Shown: one piece after another, positions 25,405-36,264 of the stretch
How positions within the stretch are numbered: position 1 is the first letter of the stretch
Layout of the letters: each line of letters starts with the position of its first letter
DNA from: Acidobacteriota bacterium
Lineage (GTDB): Bacteria > Acidobacteriota > JAAYUB01
NCBI GenBank assembly: GCA_016935015.1
Contig: JAFGRT010000042.1
Location: 1-42,137, forward strand
Reading direction: 5' to 3'
DNA length: 42,137 nucleotides
Made by a program: the position numbers and the translations under genes
Notes under the pieces: generated by a model
What the model was told of the DNA's origin: nothing
What the model saw: the letters and a program-made list of their open reading frames with translations, nothing else
Databases searched by the model: none

Positions 25405-26382
25405 ATGAGCCTAAAAAAAGAATTCATCATCCTCGGCGTCATCGCGGTGGGGTTGCTGGTCTATCTTTTGCTGCGACAGAGCGATCGTACCCAGTATGAG
25501 CTGCCGACGGTTCCCAAAATAGAGCGGGAGAACGTGACACGCATCGAGATCAGCCAGCAGGCGCGCCAGATCGAGCTCAGCAAGGATAATGGCCAATGGC
25601 GGTTACTGCCCAGCGGCTACCCGGTGGATGAAACCAAGATAACCAGCGTGCTGGAAACCCTGGAAAAGTTCTCCCTCACGGCCTTGGCCTCCGATTCCGG
25701 AAATTATGACACCTATGATCTGGGCAAGGACAAACGGATTGATGTGACCGTATACCAGGGGGAAAAAGCAGTGTTGGTTTTTGCTATCGGCAAGGCGGCA
25801 CCTTCCTTTCGGCACACGTTTGTTACCGTATCGGCTGATGACCGCGTTTTCCATGCCCAGGATAATTTTCGCGCCCGGTTCGACCCCGACGCGGAATCCT
25901 GGCGGGACAAGACGGTCATGCGCTTCGAACAGGGTACCATCTACCAGATCGCCCTGTCGGGGCCGGATTTCGAGCTCAGCGCCCGCAAAACCCAGACCCC
26001 GGTGAACGTCGGCGGTGAACCTACGGAAAGTACCACCACCGAGCCTCCGGTTGCCGAGACGGTCATGCGGTGGGAAACCTCTGCCGGCCAGTTGCTGGAT
26101 GATGCTCAGGTAGACAGCTGGCTGACCGCCCTGTCCACCCTGAAGTGCGACAGTTTTGTCGAGGGCAAAAGCAAGGATGATTTCACCACGCCCATCTATA
26201 CGGTGCAGCTTGTCGGCAACAGTGAGCAGCGCCTCACCCTCTTCGAACCGATTGGTGAAGAGGGAAAATATCCGGCCGTATCAGCGGCCAGTGATTATCC
26301 GTTCTTTCTGCCCAAATGGCGGGCGGAGCAAATCATGAAGAAACCGGCTGATCTCATCAAGACGGAAAACGCCACCGAGTGA
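25405..26382 (+). CDS. DUF4340 domain membrane-anchored protein
   Basis: A 325-residue protein with one N-terminal transmembrane helix (about 6-24) and a periplasmic DUF4340 region. Repeated signatures 'VTRIEISQQARQIELSKDNGQWRL' (in two pieces) and 'VDSWLTALSTLKCDSFVEG' show the duplicated DUF4340 unit. A low-complexity Thr/Pro/Glu linker at about 195-215 splits the two halves. The domain commonly occurs directly downstream of GldG-type genes, so it is probably a periplasmic partner of the same ABC system. The start follows GAGGAGG and is 12 bases after the GldG-like stop. It is the last gene before the terminator. Confidence 0.9.
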   Translation: MSLKKEFIILGVIAVGLLVYLLLRQSDRTQYELPTVPKIERENVTRIEISQQARQIELSKDNGQWRLLPSGYPVDETKITSVLETLEKFSLTALASDSGNYDTYDLGKDKRIDVTVYQGEKAVLVFAIGKAAPSFRHTFVTVSADDRVFHAQDNFRARFDPDAESWRDKTVMRFEQGTIYQIALSGPDFELSARKTQTPVNVGGEPTESTTTEPPVAETVMRWETSAGQLLDDAQVDSWLTALSTLKCDSFVEGKSKDDFTTPIYTVQLVGNSEQRLTLFEPIGEEGKYPAVSAASDYPFFLPKWRAEQIMKKPADLIKTENATE

Positions 26383-26407
26383 GATCGCTGTGCCAAAAGG
26401 AAGGAAA

Positions 26408-26443
26408 GGAGCTTCCCGTGTTTGCCGGGGAGCTCCGTTTTTA
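26408..26443 (+). terminator. Rho-independent terminator, probably bidirectional
   Basis: GGAGCTTCCCG and CGGGGAGCTCC form an 11-base-pair stem (one T/G pair) around a 7-base loop and run into GTTTTTATT. It lies 26 bases after the DUF4340 stop. Read on the minus strand the same hairpin is followed by TTTCCTTCCTTTT, so it may also end the convergent FmdB transcript. Confidence 0.88.
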
Positions 26444-26503
26444 TTGTGGGTAGGAATGATCTGTTGGTAAGACCGTTTTTGGCAGGCTGCAATATATCGC
26501 AGG

Positions 26504-26767
26504 TTATTTGGGAGTGTCGTTTTTAGTGGTAGGGGAACTTGTATCCGACTTCACCTCGTCCTTCTTGGAAGGAGCGGGGGAATGCTTTTTGGCGTAATCC
26601 GTGATATACCAGCCGCTGCCCTTGAACTGGATGGCCGGCGCAGACAAAAGGCGCTCGGCTCGTTCGGCGCCGCAGTTGGGGCAGGTGGATGCCGGCGGGT
26701 CCGAAAACTTCTGGATAAGCTCGAAACGGTAATTACACACCGCACATTTATATTCGTAGATTGGCAT
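26504..26767 (-). CDS. FmdB-family small zinc-ribbon protein
   Basis: An 87-residue protein beginning 'MPIYEYKC', the hallmark of FmdB proteins. Four zinc-ligand cysteines are present as C8-x2-C11 and C29-x2-C32. The ribbon is followed by 'FKGSGWYITDYAKK', the second conserved FmdB block, and a Lys/Ser/Asp-rich disordered tail of about 25 residues. The family is widely distributed and was named from a proposed regulator of formamidase genes; its function in most bacteria is unknown. GAGG precedes the ATG. It is 57 bases downstream of the radical SAM gene and likely the last gene of the rod-shape cluster. Confidence 0.92.
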   Translation of the reverse strand: MPIYEYKCAVCNYRFELIQKFSDPPASTCPNCGAERAERLLSAPAIQFKGSGWYITDYAKKHSPAPSKKDEVKSDTSSPTTKNDTPK

Positions 26768-26824
26768 GGCACAACCTCAAATTTGTTTTTTAACAGATGA
26801 ATATAAAAAACAGACGCGAATTTG

Positions 26825-29491
26825 TCAATATTTTTCTTCGATGCCCGGCTCACCCAGCAGGGATTCGCGTGCAGCCCGATACTCTGTTCCGAAACCGGGC
26901 AAACACAGCTCCAGAAATTCGTCAATCCGAATACTGCCGGTTGGGCCCAGGGAGACGACACATTCGAGACATACTCCCTGTTCACCCTCATATGCCCGCC
27001 CATCAAGGAGGAAGGGGCGGACGTCCTTGCGGCGGGGCCGTTTGCCGTGACGTTTTTTCTCGCTCCAGATCTCTTTGCGGGCCAGAAGCTCATCCAGACG
27101 GCCGGCGACCCAGGCAACTGGATCTTCGGACCGCGCATCCCGTGCGGTCATGTAGTCTCGCACGGCCGTCAGCGGCAGACAGGCCCGGTATCTGGCCCGG
27201 GTGACCCAATGCTCGATGGACGGCGCACCGACTGGCAGAAGAATCATGTTTAAAAAGCGGACACCCGCAACGGATACACGGTTCAGACGGTCCAGCCAGT
27301 CGGCGGCATGAACCAAGGATTCCTGCAGCCAGACATCCACATATTCACCCTGACTGGCTATGCCGACACCCAGTGCCGGTGAGAAACCCAGTGCGGGACG
27401 CGGATGAAAACCGTGAGTGAATTTCAACGGCAGATCCGCCCGAAACATGATACGTTGGATGCACTGGATCATGTCCAGATGCGACAGCCAGGTGGCTGGG
27501 CCATCCTTGGTATATTCAAATCGCACCGGGACGTACTCGCGTTCCATAGAGACGGTGGAGGGGAAGATTGCGCGCCGGGAGAGTTCCTGGAGTGTTTCCA
27601 GATTGTGCTGACGGCGCGCGGCCAGTTCAGCCAGGGAACAACGGAGGCCGCAGGCATGGCAGAGGACGGGCGGCGTCCCGGCGGCGACGGGGGTTACCCC
27701 GCAGGAAGGCTGGGCTTCTCCGGCGGCGGCGGCGAGCCATTCCTGACGAAGATAGTCCGTGGTGACGCCCATGCTCAGATGACTCCAGGGAAGGGTTTCC
27801 ATCAGGGGGATGGCCTCGATGTAGCGCTGCTCCGCTATCGCGAGGCGAGCCAGGGACGCACGCCAGATGGACGGCTGAAAATATTCGCTCCAGCCGTCCA
27901 GGCGAGCACCGTGGTGCCAGGCATCGACGATGAAGGCGGCCAGACGACGATCACCCCGGGAGAAGATGCATTCCAGGCGGCTGATTTCCGGGTCATGCCA
28001 GCTGATCTTACAGGGCTGGCCCTTGAGCCCTGCCCGGATAAGGCCGATTTTTCGTCGCAATTCCGATTGTGAATTCAGGGCGGCCCATTGGAACGGCGTA
28101 TGGGGTTTGGGCACAAACGGCGACAGGCTGACATTGACCTGGAACTTTTTTCTTCCTCCACTGGCGCGCTCCTCGGCACGGACAGCCGCCAGGATGTTTC
28201 TGACCAACCGGGCGATACCCTCCACATCGGTGTCCTCTTCAAAGGGGAGGCCGATCATAAAATAGAGTTTGACCAGGTCCCAACCACAGCGATAGGCGGC
28301 CAGAACACCCTCGATGATATCCCTCTCCGTGAGTCCCTTGCTGATGATATCCCGCAGGCGTTGCGTGCCGGCTTCCGGTGCGACGGTGAATCCGGTTTTG
28401 CGGATGCGGGCCACGGCTTCGGCCAGGCGGGAGCTGAGTTCCGAAACCCGCAGCGAAGGGAGCGACAGGCTCACCTGTCGTGATGCGAGCTGTGCCATCA
28501 ATACTTCCGCCAGCTCCTCAATACCGCCGAAATCACCGGTGGACAAAGAGGCCAGGGAAACTTCATCCCAGCCCGTGTCCTGGACGTTGCGACTGATCCA
28601 GTCGACGATCTGCGAGACCGACCGTTCTCGCTGCGGACGATAAAACACGGCGGCATGGCAGAAGCGGCAGCCCTGCATGCAGCCCCGGCTGATCTCCGTG
28701 GTCAGCCGGTCATGGACGATGGAGGTCAGGGGAACCAGGTTCTTCTCCGGAAGGGGGTACGCGTCCAGGTCGGCCAGCCAGCGCCGGTGAACGGTGTCCG
28801 GTGGGGTCGGCGCGATGTCCGATGCCGGAACGGTGTGCATGAAACGGCCTGTCTCGTTCATGGAATACAACGACGGAATATACACTCCCGGAATATCGGC
28901 AAATCCGGCCAGGTACTCGCGTCTGTCCCGCGCCGCCGCTTTGCGTGAGCGCAGGGCGGCCTCCCGCCGGATGACCGCCGGAAACGTTTCTTCGCCGTCC
29001 CCGATAACGAACAAATCGAAGAAATCCGCCACCGGTTCCGGATTGGAGACGACAGGCCCGCCCCCCACCACCAGGGGCGCGGTCAGCAGACGCTGGTGGG
29101 AAAGGAACGGTAAATTCCCCAGATCCAGGACGGTGAGGATGTTGGTATAACTGAGTTCATACAGCAGGGAAAAACCGATAATGTGAAAGCGGTCCAGGGG
29201 AAGCCCGTTTTCCAGTGAGCGCAACGGCTCCTGATGGGAACGCAGAGCGGCCTCCATGTCGGGACGGGGACAGAAAAAGCGCTCGGCGGCGATAAAGGGC
29301 TGCTGATTCAGCAAATGGTATAAAATGCGGGTGCCCAGATGGGACATGCCGATCTCGTACGTATCGGGAAAAACCAGGGCCACCAGAGAGGTCATCTCGT
29401 CCGGATCCTTGCGGACCATGTTGTACTCGTGACCCAGGTAGTGAATGGGCTTCTGAACGCTGCGCAACAAGCCGGCGGAATAGTTCAGCAC
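26825..29491 (-). CDS. Radical SAM protein (TIGR03960 type) fused to a DUF2344 domain
   Basis: An 888-residue protein initiated at GTG 29491 behind GGGGAG. Residues about 1-200 form the B12-binding-like domain typical of this family ('FPDTYEIGMSHLG', 'VVGGGPVVSNPEP'). The radical SAM core follows with C271-x3-C275-x2-C278 ('GCMQGCRFC'), the ligands of the 4Fe-4S cluster that cleaves S-adenosylmethionine. Residues about 657-888 are a DUF2344 domain ('VRFEYTKDGPATWLSHLDMI', 'FTHGFHPRPALGFSPALGVG'). In many bacteria these two parts are separate adjacent genes; here they are one chain. The reaction is unknown, though the family often neighbours ribosome- or RNase G-related genes. It lies 104 bases after rodA. 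Confidence 0.94.
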   Translation of the reverse strand: MLNYSAGLLRSVQKPIHYLGHEYNMVRKDPDEMTSLVALVFPDTYEIGMSHLGTRILYHLLNQQPFIAAERFFCPRPDMEAALRSHQEPLRSLENGLPLDRFHIIGFSLLYELSYTNILTVLDLGNLPFLSHQRLLTAPLVVGGGPVVSNPEPVADFFDLFVIGDGEETFPAVIRREAALRSRKAAARDRREYLAGFADIPGVYIPSLYSMNETGRFMHTVPASDIAPTPPDTVHRRWLADLDAYPLPEKNLVPLTSIVHDRLTTEISRGCMQGCRFCHAAVFYRPQRERSVSQIVDWISRNVQDTGWDEVSLASLSTGDFGGIEELAEVLMAQLASRQVSLSLPSLRVSELSSRLAEAVARIRKTGFTVAPEAGTQRLRDIISKGLTERDIIEGVLAAYRCGWDLVKLYFMIGLPFEEDTDVEGIARLVRNILAAVRAEERASGGRKKFQVNVSLSPFVPKPHTPFQWAALNSQSELRRKIGLIRAGLKGQPCKISWHDPEISRLECIFSRGDRRLAAFIVDAWHHGARLDGWSEYFQPSIWRASLARLAIAEQRYIEAIPLMETLPWSHLSMGVTTDYLRQEWLAAAAGEAQPSCGVTPVAAGTPPVLCHACGLRCSLAELAARRQHNLETLQELSRRAIFPSTVSMEREYVPVRFEYTKDGPATWLSHLDMIQCIQRIMFRADLPLKFTHGFHPRPALGFSPALGVGIASQGEYVDVWLQESLVHAADWLDRLNRVSVAGVRFLNMILLPVGAPSIEHWVTRARYRACLPLTAVRDYMTARDARSEDPVAWVAGRLDELLARKEIWSEKKRHGKRPRRKDVRPFLLDGRAYEGEQGVCLECVVSLGPTGSIRIDEFLELCLPGFGTEYRAARESLLGEPGIEEKY

Positions 29492-29595
29492 GATTTCTCC
29501 CCATTGAACGGTTTCGGTGTCACGGCGGACACGCTTTTCGTTAGATGCACCGGCGTGGCGAAAGATGAAACCACCGCCGGTGAAGCCGGCGGCGC

Positions 29596-30681
29596 CTAGA
29601 CCATGTAACGGTGGATCTGAAAATTGTTCATCAGCGCCATGGCAATGAAGGCCGTTACCAGGGAGGATCCTCCGTAGCTCAATGGTGGGAGGGGAATCCC
29701 GATGACGGGGAGGAGACCGAGCGTCATCCCGACGTTAATGAACAGATGAACCGCATACAGGGCGACGATGCCGACAGTGGCATACATGGCCGCCTTGTCC
29801 CTGGTTTCGTAAGCGATGAGCAGGCCGCGATAGAAAATGAAAAGATACAGCAGCAGAACTCCCGCTGCGCCCAGAAACCCGATTTCCTCGCCGATAATGG
29901 AAAAGATGAAATCCGTATGTCGTTCCGGCAGAAAGCCCATGGCCCCCTGGCTGCCCTGTCCCAGCCCCCGGCCGGTGAATTCCCCCGCACCGATAGCGAT
30001 GACCGACTGAATGGTCTGGTAGCCTTTGCCGTGCGCATCCTGTTCCGGATTGAAAATGACCAGGATGCGGTCTTTCTGGTAGTCCTTTAGCACGAACCAG
30101 GAGCCGCCCAGGAGCAGGATCAGGATGACGGCGGAAATGACGATCACTTGCCGCCGGATCCCCGACAGCATCAGCATGGTGAAGTAAACCGGCGGAAATG
30201 TCAGGGCGGTGCCCAGATCGTGCTGCCAGATGATGAGCAGAGTCGGCACGAAAACGATGAAGCCGCTGAGCATCAGGGGGATTGCCTTGATATATCGATC
30301 CGGTATATCGGCCATAAACTTGGCCAGGGCCAGGATCACGATGATCTTGACGAACTCGGACGGCTGGAAAGTCATGCCGGCCACGTGCACCCAACTGCGG
30401 GAACCATGTATTTCGATACCGGAAAAAAGAACGTAAAACAGCGCGCCGATTCCGGCGAGATATACCAGAACGATGTTCGAAAAAAACACCCGATAATTGA
30501 TAATCAGGGCCAGTATGAACAGAACGGCGCCGAAAGCCAGCCGGGCGAGCTGACGCGTCAGAAAAGGAGACTCGCCCTGCAGTTGGGTGGAATGATAAAT
30601 CTCCAGCGTGCCGATGGCGCAAAGGGCCAAAAAGGCCAGCACCATGGGCCAGTCAAATTTTCGCCAGTCCTTAACTTTCAT
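29596..30681 (-). CDS. rodA: Rod-shape peptidoglycan polymerase RodA (SEDS family)
   Basis: A 361-residue SEDS glycosyltransferase with about ten membrane helices. It polymerises lipid II into glycan strands with PBP2 in the elongasome. Signatures are 'GSRSWVHVAGMTFQPSEFVKI' (split around residue 100), 'QHDLGTAL' with the catalytic Asp in the fourth loop region, 'GSQGAMGFLPERHTDFIFSIIGEEIG' and 'PLPPLSYGGSSLV' near the end. The start ATG at 30681 follows GGAGG and overlaps the PBP2 gene by 11 bases, indicating coupled translation. Confidence 0.97.
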   Translation of the reverse strand: MKVKDWRKFDWPMVLAFLALCAIGTLEIYHSTQLQGESPFLTRQLARLAFGAVLFILALIINYRVFFSNIVLVYLAGIGALFYVLFSGIEIHGSRSWVHVAGMTFQPSEFVKIIVILALAKFMADIPDRYIKAIPLMLSGFIVFVPTLLIIWQHDLGTALTFPPVYFTMLMLSGIRRQVIVISAVILILLLGGSWFVLKDYQKDRILVIFNPEQDAHGKGYQTIQSVIAIGAGEFTGRGLGQGSQGAMGFLPERHTDFIFSIIGEEIGFLGAAGVLLLYLFIFYRGLLIAYETRDKAAMYATVGIVALYAVHLFINVGMTLGLLPVIGIPLPPLSYGGSSLVTAFIAMALMNNFQIHRYMV

Positions 30682-32476
30682 GGGCGGCCTCCGGCGGGGG
30701 AGGATATAACGTAAAGAATTTTTTCATGATGGCGGCAGCGATAGGCGCGGCCGATGCCCCGCCGTGACCGCCGTGCTCCACGATGATGGAGACGACAATT
30801 TGCGGATTTTCAACAGGGGCAAAACAGGCGAACCAGGCATGCTCGCGGTACTTTTCTTCATAATCGCGCATCCGCACGGCGGTCTGCGTACTCAGAATCT
30901 GCGCCGTGCCCGTTTTACCGGCGACCCGGATGGTTTCCAGGGCCGCCCGGCGACCCGTTCCTTCCTGAATGACCTGTTCCATGCCCTTGACCACCAGCCG
31001 CAGCGTGACGGGCGGAAACAGGGAGGCTCCCGGTGCATCCCTCGTGACGGTGTCTCTTCCGAGGAGGAGTCGGGGACGAACCGGCTCCCGGTTGAGGGCC
31101 ACGGCGGAGAAAAAAGCCGCCACCTGCAAGGGGGTGACGGTGACGGCCCCCTGTCCGATAACCACGGAAATGGTTTCGCCGGGATACCACTTTTCTCGAA
31201 AGACCCGGTTTTTCCATTCGGTGGAGGGAACCAGGCCTGGTTTCTCTCCGGGGAGATCGATGCCGGATTTCCTGGAAAAACCGGCCTTCAGGGACCATTG
31301 GTGGATCTTGTCGATGCCCAGAAGCTGTCCGATGTTGTAGAAATAAATGTTGCAGCTGTTGGCGATGGCGTCGACCAGACGGACGGTGCCGTGACCGCCG
31401 GAATCCCAGCAGTGGACCACGCGGTCGAACATCTGGGTTTGTCCGGTGCAGAAGCAGGAGGTCTGCGGTGTGATGACGCCCTCGCCCAGGGCGGCAAGGG
31501 CCACCAGGATCTTATAGATCGAACCGGGTGGATACGTGCCCTGGATAACTTTGTTCTGCATGGGATTGTCCGGATTGTTGGCAAGTTCGTTCCATTTGGC
31601 GGGGGTCAGGTGTCCGGTGAAAAGGTTTGGATCGAATCCTGGTCGACTAACCATGCAATACACCTCGCCCGTTTGTGGATTGAGGGCGACCAGGCCGCCG
31701 ATTTCGTCTTTCATCAGTCGTTCGGCTTCCAGCTGTAGTTCGAGATCCAGCGAGGTGCGCAGGTCTTCACCTTTAAGGGCCGGCGTTTCTTCCAACAGAC
31801 CGGTGACCTGACCGATGCTGTTGATATAAACATGTTTCTGGCCCTTCTTGCCGAGAAGAGGCTGGTTGTAATATCGCTCCAGACCGCTTTTGCCGATGAT
31901 GTCGCCCTGCCGGAATTGGGCAAAGCCCGGCCGTTTCAGCTCCTGGGTGGTGATTTCACCGACATAGCCCAGCACATGGGCGGCGATGGAATTGTGGACA
32001 TAGCGGCGCGTGGGCACATATTCCAAACTCAACTCGGGAAACGTGAGTTTGTGTGATTCAACGAAGGCGATTTCCTCGAAACTGAGCCGGGTTTTCAGGG
32101 TGATGGGCAAAACCGCGGGCACATGGCGGTATTCCTTCAGGCGTTCTCGCACATAACTTTTCTCCAGGGCAAACCGCGATTCCAGGATGTCCAGCAGATA
32201 TGAACGATCCTGGATATACTCCCGGCGGAGGATCAAGGAAAACGCCACCTCGTTTTCCGCCAGCACGCGGCCATTCCGGTCGAGGATCAGGCCGCGAGGG
32301 GCGGGAATCTCCACGATCCGCAACCGGTTCTTCTCTGCCTTTTCACGGTAGCTTTCGCCGCGGGTGATCTGTACGTACCAGAGGCGGGCCAGCAACACGA
32401 TACAGCTCAGGGCGATGAATCCGCCGATGAGCAGAATGCGCTGGCGATAAATCGTTTGCGGTTCAGAGCTTCTCAT
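30671..32476 (-). CDS. mrdA: Penicillin-binding protein 2 (elongation-specific transpeptidase)
   Basis: A 601-residue class B PBP that crosslinks peptidoglycan during rod elongation. One membrane anchor (about 13-31) is followed by the pedestal domain ('PAPRGLILDRNGRVLAENE', about 58-76) and the transpeptidase domain. Active-site motifs are S319-x2-K322 ('PGSIYK'), S374-C-N376 and K521-T-G523. The start is the ATG at 32476, whose ATGA overlaps the mreD stop. A longer in-frame extension upstream to 33019 merely crosses mreD in another frame. The 'SIYK' tetrad replaces the more common 'STFK' while keeping the catalytic Ser and Lys. Confidence 0.96.
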   Translation of the reverse strand: MRSSEPQTIYRQRILLIGGFIALSCIVLLARLWYVQITRGESYREKAEKNRLRIVEIPAPRGLILDRNGRVLAENEVAFSLILRREYIQDRSYLLDILESRFALEKSYVRERLKEYRHVPAVLPITLKTRLSFEEIAFVESHKLTFPELSLEYVPTRRYVHNSIAAHVLGYVGEITTQELKRPGFAQFRQGDIIGKSGLERYYNQPLLGKKGQKHVYINSIGQVTGLLEETPALKGEDLRTSLDLELQLEAERLMKDEIGGLVALNPQTGEVYCMVSRPGFDPNLFTGHLTPAKWNELANNPDNPMQNKVIQGTYPPGSIYKILVALAALGEGVITPQTSCFCTGQTQMFDRVVHCWDSGGHGTVRLVDAIANSCNIYFYNIGQLLGIDKIHQWSLKAGFSRKSGIDLPGEKPGLVPSTEWKNRVFREKWYPGETISVVIGQGAVTVTPLQVAAFFSAVALNREPVRPRLLLGRDTVTRDAPGASLFPPVTLRLVVKGMEQVIQEGTGRRAALETIRVAGKTGTAQILSTQTAVRMRDYEEKYREHAWFACFAPVENPQIVVSIIVEHGGHGGASAAPIAAAIMKKFFTLYPPPPEAAHES

Positions 32477-32964
32477 GTTGAATCTGGGGAGACAGCCTTT
32501 ATTCCGCGGTAGCGCAGGAAATGCACCGGCACGTAACACACCGTGGTGGCGGCCGCGCTGAATATGACGGGATAGGCTGTATTCACGGGTGCCTGCTGGC
32601 CGAAAACAGCGAACAAGAGCACCACCAGCCAGTTGTTGAGCAAGGCCATGCCAAACAGGATCAGCATCTGGATCCACAAGGGCTCCGTATTCAGATGCCG
32701 GGACAGGAAACCGGTGAGGGTGCCGACGGTCATTTTGCTGATCCCCTGCAAGCCCAACGGATAGAGACTGGACAAACTCAAATCCTGGGCCAGACCCGTC
32801 AGCCAACTTTGCAGCACCGTCCGGCGGGGAGAGGAAATACGGGCAGTATAAAAAACCAGCAACAGGGGGAAATCGATGTAGCGGGTCAGGGGCAGCAACT
32901 GGGGCAGGAATAATTGCATTCCCAGGGCCACTGCAAGCAAACAAAGAAAAACCCAGTATTTCAC
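32473..32964 (-). CDS. mreD: Rod-shape determining protein MreD
   Basis: A 163-residue protein with about five membrane helices. MreD proteins are poorly conserved in sequence; this one is assigned from length, hydrophobicity, the motif 'IDFPLLLVFYTARISSPRRTVLQSWLTGLAQDL' (in parts) with 'G..QDL' in the third helix region, and its position between mreC and mrdA. It is an inner-membrane component of the elongasome that binds MreC. The start codon overlaps the mreC stop by four bases (ATGA), and its own stop overlaps the PBP2 start. Confidence 0.9.
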   Translation of the reverse strand: MKYWVFLCLLAVALGMQLFLPQLLPLTRYIDFPLLLVFYTARISSPRRTVLQSWLTGLAQDLSLSSLYPLGLQGISKMTVGTLTGFLSRHLNTEPLWIQMLILFGMALLNNWLVVLLFAVFGQQAPVNTAYPVIFSAAATTVCYVPVHFLRYRGIKAVSPDST

Positions 32965-33788
32965 TCGCCTGCTCCTCGGTCTTTCCTGAGCACCAGAACG
33001 AAGTGCCTGTCACGGACATCCACGGCCGGCTGGACCAGGATCTCCTGAAAAACCGGCCCGGTCTTTTTGATTTCCACCACTCGTCCTACCATGAGTTCCG
33101 GCGGGAAAATGCCATCATCTCCGGTGGATACCAGCAGGTCGTCCGTCTTTACCGGCGCGGAGATCGTCACGTAATCGAAGCGGACCAGGGGTTCGCCCTG
33201 ACCGTGAATCATGCCCCGAATGATGGTGCCTCGGATTCTGGCGGACATGGCAAATCCCGCGTTGGTCATAAGCGCCACTTGGCTGTAGGCGTTGCTGCAC
33301 TGGAGCGTGTGACCAATGACCCCCTCGGCACAGAAAACAGGGAGTTCCGGTTCCAGATTCTGATCGGTTCCACCGCGGATGACGATACCCTGATCCCATA
33401 TGGTGAAGCCGCGAGCGACCACTTCGGAGACCACCCCGTCCTGCTGATAGGCGGTGAGAACCTGCAGCAATTTTTCCAGTGCCGTCGTGCGGGACAGCTG
33501 ATGGTGAATCATGACCTGATCAAACTGGAGGTGTTCGATTTGCCGGCGCAGCCGTTTGTTTTCCTCCCGGACTTCAGGCGCTTTGCGGATGGTGGTCAGG
33601 AGCGAATCGACGCTGGAAACAGTGCCCGAAACCGCATCGAGCAAGGGGGCCGTCAGGGTGAAGAAGACGGTCTTGATCACCCGTTCGCCGGCCGGCGTGC
33701 GGAACTGAACGGACAACAGCACCGCATTCGCGACCAGGAGAAGACAAAAGATCTGATACGACTTTAAATGAGAGACTCTCAATAGCAT
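32961..33788 (-). CDS. mreC: Rod-shape determining protein MreC
   Basis: A 275-residue bitopic protein with an N-terminal membrane helix (about 12-28). A coiled-coil segment follows ('VREENKRLRRQIEHLQFDQVMI', about 73-95 in parts), then the beta-barrel MreC core ('GFTIWDQGIVIRGG', 'GVIGHTLQCSNAYSQVALMTN', 'VSTGDDGIFPPELMVGRV'). MreC forms periplasmic filaments that activate PBP2. No clear ribosome binding site precedes the ATG at 33788, unlike most genes here. It lies 42 bases after mreB. Confidence 0.94.
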   Translation of the reverse strand: MLLRVSHLKSYQIFCLLLVANAVLLSVQFRTPAGERVIKTVFFTLTAPLLDAVSGTVSSVDSLLTTIRKAPEVREENKRLRRQIEHLQFDQVMIHHQLSRTTALEKLLQVLTAYQQDGVVSEVVARGFTIWDQGIVIRGGTDQNLEPELPVFCAEGVIGHTLQCSNAYSQVALMTNAGFAMSARIRGTIIRGMIHGQGEPLVRFDYVTISAPVKTDDLLVSTGDDGIFPPELMVGRVVEIKKTGPVFQEILVQPAVDVRDRHFVLVLRKDRGAGE

Positions 33789-33830
33789 CTAGAATGGTTG
33801 AAATTCAAATATTAGGGGGCTTCCGTGGGC

Positions 33831-36261
<2,431 letters not shown>

Positions 36262-36264
36262 GCC

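Noticed and set aside
32477-33019. N-terminal extension of PBP2
   Set aside because: It crosses all of mreD in another frame. PBP2 homology starts at the ATG at 32476, which overlaps the mreD stop.
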